A DNA stretch of 5,066 bases from Marinospirillum sp. GTDB taxonomy: Bacteria > Pseudomonadota > Gammaproteobacteria > Pseudomonadales > Halomonadaceae. This document shows positions 1 through 5,066 of this stretch, piece after piece; within the stretch, counting starts at the first letter, position 1, and each line of letters begins with the position of its first letter. The notes beneath the pieces were generated by a model. That model was not told the origin of the DNA. It saw only the letters and a program-made list of their open reading frames with translations, and did no database searches. The position numbers were made by a program, and so were the translations under genes. The DNA is taken from the NCBI RefSeq assembly GCF_014859565.1, contig NZ_JACUUA010000226.1, positions 1-5,066 on the forward strand, in the 5' to 3' direction.

Positions 1-7
1 GATGCAT
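1..7 (-). CDS. start of a further downstream operon gene (partial)
   Basis: Only the first two codons (Met-His) lie inside the window, so no product can be named. On the minus strand an AAAGGAG Shine-Dalgarno (positions 20-14) sits six bases before the ATG at 7-5, which is ideal spacing. An in-frame ATG at 13-11 overlaps the kinase stop codon as ATGA, but it directly abuts the Shine-Dalgarno, so the ATG at 7 is the better start. The arrangement implies that a fifth gene follows in the same operon, probably translationally coupled to the kinase gene. Confidence 0.5.
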
Positions 8-9
8 GG

Positions 10-516
10 TCATCTCCTTTTGTTTTTGTGATTTCGATGGGCTGGCAGTGAATAATCGCCTTCGGGCAGTGGAAGCCATCGCTCTTGCATCCGCTCAATG
101 ACTGTTTGAGGCACCTGGTGGATGTTGGCCCATTTTCCTGTGGTCTCCAGAAGCCTTACCCTGCACTGGAAATGCCGTGCCAGTGCAAAATAGGGGTAAA
201 GTTCAAACCCTTGGGAAAAAGTGTTGCTGATAACAACCTGACCACCCACCTGGAGGTGCCAGTAAGTCCTGAGTATGCAGGCCTGGTGGGCGGTTTCCAG
301 CCGGATGGGGTCATACTGATAACCCTGACCTGCTTGCATGAAGTATTGGTCGGCCTCCAGGTGCAGGTGATGGACATAATCCCGGGCCAGGCTGCTCTTG
401 CCACTGCCTGGCAGCCCACGAATCAGGATCAGTGGCGGGGTAGGCGGCTGGCAGGGTTGAAGGCAGAAGCTGTGGATCAGCAGGCTGAAGTCACTGTTGC
501 TGTAAGGTACAGGCAT
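10..516 (-). CDS. P-loop kinase-like ATPase (AAA_33 / N4BP2-like)
   Basis: Small single-domain ATP-binding protein of 168 residues. It has a clear Walker A loop GLPGSGKS at about residues 34-41. An acidic EADQYF follows at about 54-59, where N4BP2/zeta-toxin-like kinases carry an S-T/D-D-x-F element. Then comes VVISNTFSQGFELYPYFALA (about 94-113), matching the family pattern 'DNTN..ewemkPYlelA', and a C-terminal IHQVPxxxIERMxERW (about 133-147), matching 'NvHgVPxxxIxrMxxRy'. Proteins of this type phosphorylate polynucleotide ends or small molecules; the substrate here is unknown. The ATG at 516 shares one base with the TGA of the CARF gene (TGATG), so translation is probably coupled. A GTG one codon upstream (519) is an equally possible start and would give 169 residues. 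No strong Shine-Dalgarno precedes either, which fits reinitiation. The C-terminus is short and basic. Its place in the operon suggests a role in the same response as the CARF protein, but this is inference. Confidence 0.85.
   Translation of the reverse strand: MPVPYSNSDFSLLIHSFCLQPCQPPTPPLILIRGLPGSGKSSLARDYVHHLHLEADQYFMQAGQGYQYDPIRLETAHQACILRTYWHLQVGGQVVISNTFSQGFELYPYFALARHFQCRVRLLETTGKWANIHQVPQTVIERMQERWLPLPEGDYSLPAHRNHKNKRR
14..20 (-). promoter_or_regulatory. Shine-Dalgarno for the gene leaving the left edge
   Basis: AAAGGAG on the minus strand is embedded in the last codons of the kinase gene (Lys-Arg-Arg-stop). It is followed after six bases by ATG at 7-5. This close match to the anti-Shine-Dalgarno sequence is the main evidence that another gene begins at the window edge. 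Confidence 0.55.
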
Positions 517-1766
517 CACCGGATGATTAGGATCTGACTTTTCGGATCAGGAAGGTTGATGCCGTAACCAGCTCCCTGCACTTTGGGCGAACTTTCATCA
601 TCGTTGAACAAGGGTTTGGGCAGAATGCAATTGGCCAGATTTTTGGGCAGTTTGCTTTTCATGCCGTTCTGCAGGTAAGTCAGGTAGGAACTGAAGTTGT
701 TAGCAGACATGCCATCATTATTATTCCTGAAGGCCTGGATGCCACGGTACAGGCTGGCATGCTCGCTCCAGAGGCGGTTGTCATCAAGCAGTTTATCCAG
801 CATTTCTTTTCCGTCCTTGGCGTTCAGTTTCAAGTCCATGATTTCATTGAGCTTAATTAACAACTCGGTGGCCAGCAACTGGTCTTCATTTCCCTTGCCA
901 TTTTTTGGTGCCGGGTAGTTGCCGCGCTGCCCCTTGTCTTTCATGGAGTCTTCAGCAATCAGTACATACAAGGCCCAGTGCAAGGGGTTGGCAATGTGAA
1001 TGCTGGTTAAAAGTGACTTGCCGGGTTTGATCATGACATCCAGCCGTTGCTCTTTCAGGTGTAAATGCAATACCAGCCGTGCTGGTTGCTCACCAAGGTT
1101 GACCAGATCGACCAGCGTACGAAAATTCAAATGACTTTGTACTTCTTTCAGTAACTCCGGAACCAGACTGCGCTGGCGGATGAAAGGAATGTCTGTCAGT
1201 GTGACTCGGGCCTCTTTAGCATTGAGTTTCTGGCCTTTGAAGCCGACAAACCACTGATCATCACGGGTCGGATAGTAAAAGTCGCTGGATTCATAGCCTT
1301 CTGTGACCAGCACGTGTGACAGGCAGTCGTGGTGGCGGCCAAACAGGCTCATGGCATAACCCAGATAAAAGGTCATGGTTTTACGACCGCCAGCTATTGA
1401 GGCATGAATGCTGGTGTAATCATCCACGGTAAAATCTCGCACTTTGGCCATGATGAAGTTGGCCAGGGCTTCATGGTCTTCTTCACTTCGGGCATCTTCA
1501 ACCGGTTGGCCGTTGGCATCGGGCACCACCAGAATATCATCCCGGGTAAAGGGGATCAGGGGTTTATCCAGCATTTCACAAAGGGCCTGCAAGTGACCCG
1601 CTTGATGCAGGCCTTCCCAGGCTTTTTGCTCGCCGTAGGCGGTGGTGATGATCTTGATTTCATCCGGCCAGGCATCACCGCGCTTATTGATGCCGTAGAG
1701 GGTTTCCGTGACCACCGCTGGCGAGCTGCCGGTGATGGCTAGCAGCAGATGTTTTTGCTGGTTCAA
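516..1766 (-). CDS. CARF-domain CRISPR-associated protein, NE0113/Csm6-like family (candidate ring nuclease)
   Basis: A 416-residue protein. The N-terminus LLLAITGSSPAVVTETLYGI (residues 7-26) is the hallmark first strand and loop of the NE0113 family (Pfam Cas_NE0113, TIGR02584). IITTAYGEQKA (39-49) and SIAGGRKTMTFYLGYAMSLFG (123-143) follow; the GGRKT loop is the canonical ligand-binding element of CARF domains. SHVLVTEGYES (150-160) and the DIPFIRQR segment (192-199) also fit the family. CARF domains bind cyclic oligoadenylate made by Cas10 in type III CRISPR systems. Some degrade it (ring nucleases), and others control a C-terminal effector. Residues 200-416 are less recognisable. They end in a YGINLP motif (401-406) that I associate with this family, and contain one R-x4-H (331-336) that only loosely resembles a HEPN active site. 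The start is TTG at 1766, chosen because AAGGAG lies six bases upstream and the family motif begins seven residues in. No in-frame ATG is available nearby. The gene is 29 bases downstream of the large-protein gene and overlaps the kinase gene by one base. Confidence 0.9.
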   Translation of the reverse strand: MNQQKHLLLAITGSSPAVVTETLYGINKRGDAWPDEIKIITTAYGEQKAWEGLHQAGHLQALCEMLDKPLIPFTRDDILVVPDANGQPVEDARSEEDHEALANFIMAKVRDFTVDDYTSIHASIAGGRKTMTFYLGYAMSLFGRHHDCLSHVLVTEGYESSDFYYPTRDDQWFVGFKGQKLNAKEARVTLTDIPFIRQRSLVPELLKEVQSHLNFRTLVDLVNLGEQPARLVLHLHLKEQRLDVMIKPGKSLLTSIHIANPLHWALYVLIAEDSMKDKGQRGNYPAPKNGKGNEDQLLATELLIKLNEIMDLKLNAKDGKEMLDKLLDDNRLWSEHASLYRGIQAFRNNNDGMSANNFSSYLTYLQNGMKSKLPKNLANCILPKPLFNDDESSPKVQGAGYGINLPDPKSQILIIR

Positions 1767-1772
1767 GGGGTG

Positions 1773-1778
1773 CTCCTT
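1773..1778 (-). promoter_or_regulatory. Shine-Dalgarno that sets the TTG start of the CARF gene
   Basis: AAGGAG on the minus strand lies six bases before TTG at 1766-1764. A nearby ATG at 1791-1789 is out of frame and lies upstream of this site, so the TTG is the supported initiation codon. A strong site with a weak initiation codon may tune the level of the CARF protein. Confidence 0.65.
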
Positions 1779-1795
1779 TACTATTTATCATGGGG

Positions 1796-4426
1796 TCAGT
1801 GGAAGTTGAATGGCAGGGCTTTGCCCAGAGCTTCCAGACGTGCCTGATGGGTTGTTGCCGCTGCTAGCGTAGCAAGCGTTGCAATCGGGAACACCGCCGG
1901 CAGTTGCTGAGAGGTGGCTTCTAGCTTTTCTACAGGCAGCTGAAGGCTTTGCGCCAGGGCAGACAGTACACAGGCCATCCAGTGCAACAGCGGGCCTTGC
2001 TCTGGCTGCATGCAGGCTTCGATGGCTTCATTAAAATAGTTGCCGGCTTTTTCCCTGGCGCCGTTTTCTGCCAGCAGCCAGCCGCGATAGGCCAGGATCA
2101 GCATCCAGGGGTGGCCTTCACCAAACTGCCATTCGGGCTCAGCAGTCAGGTAGGTGTTGCGTTCTGCCGTGGTGTCTTGATGCACCACCAGCCAGCGCAG
2201 CAGCAGGTAATGATCAAAGCGCAGTGGGTCACCACTGCGAGCGACTGCCTTGATGCTGGCATCACCGGTTTTGTGTGTGGCCTGTTCTGCCAGCTGCATG
2301 ATGTGACTGCGGGTTTGGGGATCCTGATCATCCATCAGCACCAAGCTGCGATAAATGAGCGTCTGGTGACTTTCACGAAGTGCTTTTTGTGGGTCCGACA
2401 AACGATTAAAGCAGGCCAGTGCAGCATCAAAAGCACTTTTTGCACGGGTGGGCTGATTGTTGAACGCGGCCAGTTGCCCCAGGGTGGAATGCAGTTTGCC
2501 ATGATTCAACAGGCCGACCGCAGCAACCGGCTGTTGCAGCCACTGCTCAATAAATGGTTGAGGGCTAGTGAAATCCATGATGTTGGTGGCACTGATGGCG
2601 ACCCGCAGAATGGCTTCGCAAGCATCCGGTGCAGACTCTTCAAGTAAGCTTTGCGCGCGTTTAAGGACCTCGCTGACCAGCTGCAGGTCGGATAGTCCTA
2701 GATGATTTTTTGCAGCCAGCTGCAGGGATTTCAATTGCAATTCCAGCAGGCCGGGCAGTGCGTGCCCGGAGCGGGTGCTTTCCAGCCACTCCAGTGCACG
2801 CAGCAGGCTGTTGGCAGTGAATCGTTTGGTGCTGACTCGCGTTCTGGCAACATCAACACACTGCTGCCAGAAGCTGGGGTCCTGTTGTGCACGCTCTGCA
2901 GTTTGTATCAGCAAGTGCCGCAGCAGGGAGTGTTCCGGTTCCAACGCAGCCAGTTGGCAGAGTTCAAACCAGTCCTCGGCAGACAGCTCCGGACTGTTGC
3001 TGACGCGTTGATAAAAACGCTCGATTAGTTGCATGTCGCTGTTCTGCAGCAGGCAATGATTGCGCCAGTGTGTTCTGGCCAGCATCTTGCGTTTGATGTC
3101 ATCGGGGCTTGCCCAGGCATTGGCAATTACGTCCACATAACCATTCAGGGGGTGGTTTTTGGACATGATTTCAAGTTGCAACTGCAGTTGGGCAAAGCGT
3201 CCGGGAGCCAGCAGCTTCAGCTCATTTTCCAGCGTTTGCGCCAGTGCTGTCAGTGCAGTGCTGGAGGTGTAGACATCACGCTGTTCAATCAGGATTCTGA
3301 CGCGTGTGGGTCCGTTGACAGGCAGCATCAGTAAAGCCCAGCGTGCCAGTTGTGCCACGGCACTGATCCAGTTGTGAGTCAAAAGATCCTGGCGGACTGT
3401 AGCGCCCAATATTCCACTGTTACTGTTGATGATTGCCAGTAACAGCTTCTGAATTTCAGCATGAGTCAAGTCGGAGGCGTGGTGGGGTCTGCTCAAGGGC
3501 AGTAGGTTACTGTTGGCCGGCAACGCCAAGGCCACTATACGGCCAAGGTCACGATCGGTTTCATTCAGCTCGGTGGCATCCAGGCTGAACTTTTTGCCAC
3601 TTTCATCAATCAGGATTTGCCACTCACTCGAAGGTGGCAAAGCCCGCAGGCTTTGGGGGTGCAAGCCATCTGTAAGAGCGATGTTTGGCAGGGTAATCTT
3701 GAACTGACGGGCTGCCTGACGCTTTTGGTGCTGGGTGTTGTGCCAGTTTTTTTTCTTCTGCATCTCGATCTTGAGGTGCTTGACGACCCGGTGTGGCTGG
3801 CTGTTTGCCTGTTGTTCGATCCACTCGGCAACTTCATTGAATGAGGCGCCGGCTTGCAGTTTTTTATTCAGGGCCAGACTCATCTGAAAGGCATGACGGC
3901 CGTGGCGGGCAGCGGTCTGAAGCTCTTGCAACAGTGCTGGCTCACCACTGAAATGGTGCAACTGTTCCTGTAACATCCTTTCGGCTTCAGCCAGATTCCA
4001 GGCATGATTCCGAAAGGTTTGTTCTACCACTTTTTTTACATCGACATCTGAAACAGAAGCGGTGGTTCCCCATGCCTCTGGGTCCACTGACTCAGTTGGC
4101 GAGGGTAGTGGTTTTGCTGGTGCAGCGTGTGATTTTTGCTCTTGATGCCCGGAAGCTGTCAACTTCAGCCAGGCATCATTGCCCTGCAGCAGCCAGAGTG
4201 TTGCAGATGGAAAACGTGTGCGTGCAGCAAACCAGTAGAGGGCAGGGGTATCAAGAGATCCCAGAAAACTTAGTGGCTGGTTGTCGGGCAGTGCTAGGGC
4301 ATCCAGTGCCTGCAATACCTGTTGCAGGCTGTCGGCTCCAGCCAACTCAGGCAAGGAGTTCAGAACTTGAAGGGATTCAGGCTGTGATTGTTCGGGTGCG
4401 CGTGGTAATCGGATGGCTAAGGTCAT
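1796..4426 (-). CDS. large helical protein with candidate RNase H-like core and TPR-like repeats
   Basis: An 876-residue soluble protein with no signal peptide or membrane segment; I do not recognise it as a named family. Residues 1-95 form a mixed region, followed by a low-complexity Pro/Ser/Ala/Gln linker (about 91-125). Residues 125-240 are charged and helical with a basic stretch (KKK, KR) that could bind nucleic acid. The middle, about 268-440, looks like an alpha/beta nuclease fold: ILIDESG (271-277), a beta-rich RIVALALP (296-303), RVRILIEQRDVY (375-386) and NHPLNGYVDVIANAWAS (424-440). The acidic residues D274, E381 or D384, and D432 are placed much as in DUF3800/RNase H-like proteins, where 'DESG' opens the first strand and a late Asp sits in a 'lQlADliA'-type helix. 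From about 440 to the end it is helical repeat. TPR-like units are visible at about 639-675 and 774-810 (AYRGWLLAENG...KAGNYFNEAIE). ATG at 4426 has AGGA seven bases upstream. It sits between a small membrane-protein gene and the CARF gene. I vaguely recall large uncharacterised helical proteins beside some RT-Cas1/type III loci; relatedness is unverified. Confidence 0.8.
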   Translation of the reverse strand: MTLAIRLPRAPEQSQPESLQVLNSLPELAGADSLQQVLQALDALALPDNQPLSFLGSLDTPALYWFAARTRFPSATLWLLQGNDAWLKLTASGHQEQKSHAAPAKPLPSPTESVDPEAWGTTASVSDVDVKKVVEQTFRNHAWNLAEAERMLQEQLHHFSGEPALLQELQTAARHGRHAFQMSLALNKKLQAGASFNEVAEWIEQQANSQPHRVVKHLKIEMQKKKNWHNTQHQKRQAARQFKITLPNIALTDGLHPQSLRALPPSSEWQILIDESGKKFSLDATELNETDRDLGRIVALALPANSNLLPLSRPHHASDLTHAEIQKLLLAIINSNSGILGATVRQDLLTHNWISAVAQLARWALLMLPVNGPTRVRILIEQRDVYTSSTALTALAQTLENELKLLAPGRFAQLQLQLEIMSKNHPLNGYVDVIANAWASPDDIKRKMLARTHWRNHCLLQNSDMQLIERFYQRVSNSPELSAEDWFELCQLAALEPEHSLLRHLLIQTAERAQQDPSFWQQCVDVARTRVSTKRFTANSLLRALEWLESTRSGHALPGLLELQLKSLQLAAKNHLGLSDLQLVSEVLKRAQSLLEESAPDACEAILRVAISATNIMDFTSPQPFIEQWLQQPVAAVGLLNHGKLHSTLGQLAAFNNQPTRAKSAFDAALACFNRLSDPQKALRESHQTLIYRSLVLMDDQDPQTRSHIMQLAEQATHKTGDASIKAVARSGDPLRFDHYLLLRWLVVHQDTTAERNTYLTAEPEWQFGEGHPWMLILAYRGWLLAENGAREKAGNYFNEAIEACMQPEQGPLLHWMACVLSALAQSLQLPVEKLEATSQQLPAVFPIATLATLAAATTHQARLEALGKALPFNFH

Positions 4427-4437
4427 GACTGTATCCT

Positions 4438-4460
4438 GTGCATTCCATTGGTGGATTCAC
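4438..4460. repeat. imperfect inverted repeat upstream of the 876-residue gene
   Basis: GTG-C-ATTCCA and TGGATTCAC flank a four-base loop TTGG (4448-4451). The arms pair as GTG/CAC, then one bulged C, A-T, one T-T mismatch and four pairs. It fills the gap between the small-protein stop and the AGGA ribosome site (4437-4434) of the large gene. With no T-run after it in the direction of the operon it is not a terminator. It might modulate translation or mark a processing site, but an arm this imperfect can arise by chance. Confidence 0.25.
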
Positions 4461-4462
4461 GA

Positions 4463-4561
4463 TTATTTTAATTCGATTTTCAGCACTTTGCTGCTGTTGT
4501 AAAGTTCATAGAGTACCAGAGTCGTCAGGGTTGTAGCAGTAATGATCAAGACGGTTTTCAT
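4463..4561 (-). CDS. 32-residue small protein with one predicted membrane segment
   Basis: A short reading frame from ATG at 4561 to TAA at 4463. It begins MKTVLIITATTLTTLVLYEL and continues with a polar, basic tail ending KIELK. The hydrophobic stretch of about 17 residues after a single Lys would suit one transmembrane helix or an uncleaved signal anchor. An AGGAG Shine-Dalgarno (4574-4570) lies eight bases before the ATG, which is the main reason to believe it is translated. The stop is 36 bases before the 876-residue gene on the same strand, so it would be the first gene of the operon. It could be a membrane anchor, a small toxin-like peptide, or a leader peptide controlling the downstream gene. 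I recognise no family. The frame is short enough that chance cannot be excluded, although the strong ribosome site and position argue for a real gene. Confidence 0.55.
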   Translation of the reverse strand: MKTVLIITATTLTTLVLYELYNSSKVLKIELK

Positions 4562-4736
4562 GGTTATTGCTCCTGCTGTGCCCGATGGGTTACCGGGAAG
4601 GTGGCTTCTGCAATTCTACGCATGCGGATGCTTTTAGCTGGTCGACAAATTTGCCGTTACAAATGCCAGGGAGCGGTTGTGTATCATTGCTCCAGTTGCA
4701 TTCAGCCTCAATCCACCACTCAGCGAAGATCAAACC
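4562..4736. promoter_or_regulatory. divergent intergenic region, probable promoters in both directions
   Basis: A stretch of 175 bases between the divergent minus-strand operon and the plus-strand LRAT gene must carry start signals for both. Toward the minus strand, TAGAAT (4618-4613) is one mismatch from the -10 consensus, but no good -35 lies at the right distance. Toward the plus strand, TATCAT (4682-4687) with TTACAA (4657-4662) is a weak pair with a 19-base gap. Short palindromes CGCATGCG (4619-4626), GTCGAC (4641-4646) and CAAATTTG (4646-4653), and a near-repeat ACAAATTTGCC / ACAAATGCC (4645-4655 and 4659-4667), could be operator sites but are too short to assign. The region's existence as a shared control region is well supported; the individual elements are not. 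Confidence 0.4.
4570..4574 (-). promoter_or_regulatory. Shine-Dalgarno for the 32-residue small protein
   Basis: AGGAG on the minus strand, within GCAGGAGC, eight bases before the ATG at 4561-4559. It is among the strongest ribosome sites in the window and decides in favour of the small gene being translated. Confidence 0.55.
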
Positions 4737-5066
4737 ATGACCCAACTGACCAGCGGTTGCCATATCAAGGTTTCCAGAGTTTTCTATAGTCACCACGGTA
4801 TTTATCTGGGAGATGGGCAGGTTGCGCACTTTACGGGCTTATCCGATGGATTTGATTTTTCAAAAGAGGCCATCATAGAGGAAACGTCCTTGCATGATTT
4901 TTGTGCCGGTGGCGATGTCAAGGTGGTTTCACGCCCTGGTCTGGTTTTCTCAGCCGATGAAGTGGTCAAGCGTGCCCGAAGCCGCGTGGGAAAGACGGGG
5001 TACAACATTTTCTCCAACAATTGTGAACACTTTGCCAACTGGTGCCTCAAGGGTGAGAAAAGCAGC
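4737..5066 (+). CDS. LRAT/NC-domain protein, thiol acyltransferase or phospholipase-like (partial, runs off right edge)
   Basis: The first 110 codons are in view, with no stop before the window ends. The protein opens with LTSGCHIKVSR, then FYSHHGIYLGDGQVAHFTG (residues 16-34) and, near the end, GYNIFSNNCEHFANWC (88-103). This is the LRAT domain of the NlpC/P60 papain-like superfamily. Aligned to human HRASLS/PLA2G16 enzymes, H19 and H31 match the two catalytic histidines twelve residues apart, and C96 in NCEHF matches the nucleophilic cysteine. All three are intact, so the enzyme is predicted active. Known relatives move acyl chains from phospholipids or hydrolyse them (phospholipase A1/A2); bacterial members are little characterised. 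There is no signal peptide, so it is presumably cytoplasmic, perhaps acting on the inner membrane face. ATG at 4737 is chosen because the domain begins almost at once. Only a weak GAAGA precedes it, and an upstream in-frame TTG (4677) with a better purine tract is less likely. The gene diverges from the CARF operon. Confidence 0.9.
   Translation, partial: MTQLTSGCHIKVSRVFYSHHGIYLGDGQVAHFTGLSDGFDFSKEAIIEETSLHDFCAGGDVKVVSRPGLVFSADEVVKRARSRVGKTGYNIFSNNCEHFANWCLKGEKSS

Noticed and set aside
85..537. 150-residue plus-strand open frame
   Set aside because: It is antisense to the P-loop kinase gene, whose motifs are clear on the minus strand; the plus frame shows none.
1767..1791. ATG at 1791-1789 as the start of the CARF gene
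   Set aside because: It is out of frame with the CARF protein; the TTG at 1766 has the properly spaced AAGGAG.
1949..2647. 232-residue plus-strand open frame
   Set aside because: It lies wholly antisense to the C-terminal repeat region of the 876-residue gene. Its translation is rich in Gln, His and Cys with no domain pattern, typical of a shadow of a Leu/Ala/Gln-rich coding strand.
4438..4470. Hairpin followed by ATTATTTTAATT on the plus strand, resembling a rho-independent terminator
   Set aside because: No plus-strand gene ends upstream of it, the stem has a bulge and a mismatch, and in the operon direction no T-run follows the stem.
4590..4829. 79-residue minus-strand open frame across the intergenic region and the start of the LRAT gene
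   Set aside because: It is antisense to the well-supported LRAT domain for its first third, has no recognisable motif and no convincing ribosome site, so it is taken as a chance frame.
4802..5050. 82-residue minus-strand open frame
   Set aside because: It is antisense to the catalytic motifs of the LRAT gene and has no family resemblance.
1..5066. CRISPR array, insertion sequence ends, tRNA or rRNA genes
   Set aside because: No regularly spaced repeats, no terminal inverted repeats with target duplications, no transposase and no tRNA-like cloverleaf with a 3' CCA region were seen on either strand.

Overview
The window looks like part of an accessory, CRISPR-linked defence locus from a proteobacterium, most likely a gammaproteobacterium. 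That guess rests on balanced base composition, Shine-Dalgarno-led starts, tightly packed genes and the type of protein families present; no taxonomic marker gene is in view. No cas10, cas7, cas5, cas1 or cas2 gene and no CRISPR array is visible, so any link to a type III effector has to be sought outside the window.

Almost everything is on the minus strand and reads right to left as one apparent operon: (i) a 32-residue, probably membrane-inserted small protein (4561 to 4463) with a strong ribosome binding site; (ii) a large 876-residue, mostly helical protein (4426 to 1796) with a candidate RNase H-like core in the middle and TPR-like repeats near the C-terminus; (iii) a 416-residue CARF-domain CRISPR-associated protein of the NE0113/Csm6-like family (1766 to 516), starting at TTG; (iv) a 168-residue P-loop kinase-like ATPase (516 to 10) whose ATG overlaps the stop of the CARF gene; and (v) the first codons of a further gene that leaves the window at its left edge. 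Gaps are 36, 29, -1 and about 2 bases, with no convincing terminator between genes.

On the right, diverging across a 175-base intergenic region (4562-4736), a plus-strand gene begins at 4737 and runs off the window. It encodes an LRAT/NC-domain protein with the His-His-Cys residues of the thiol acyltransferase/phospholipase fold.

Working model (inference): the CARF protein senses or degrades a cyclic oligoadenylate made by a type III CRISPR complex elsewhere in the locus. The large protein may be a nuclease or scaffold, the kinase may act on RNA or nucleotide ends, and the LRAT protein together with the small membrane peptide may act at the membrane. The CARF and LRAT assignments are firm. 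The kinase fold is firm but its substrate is unknown. The RNase H-like reading of the large protein is a hypothesis from a few motifs.
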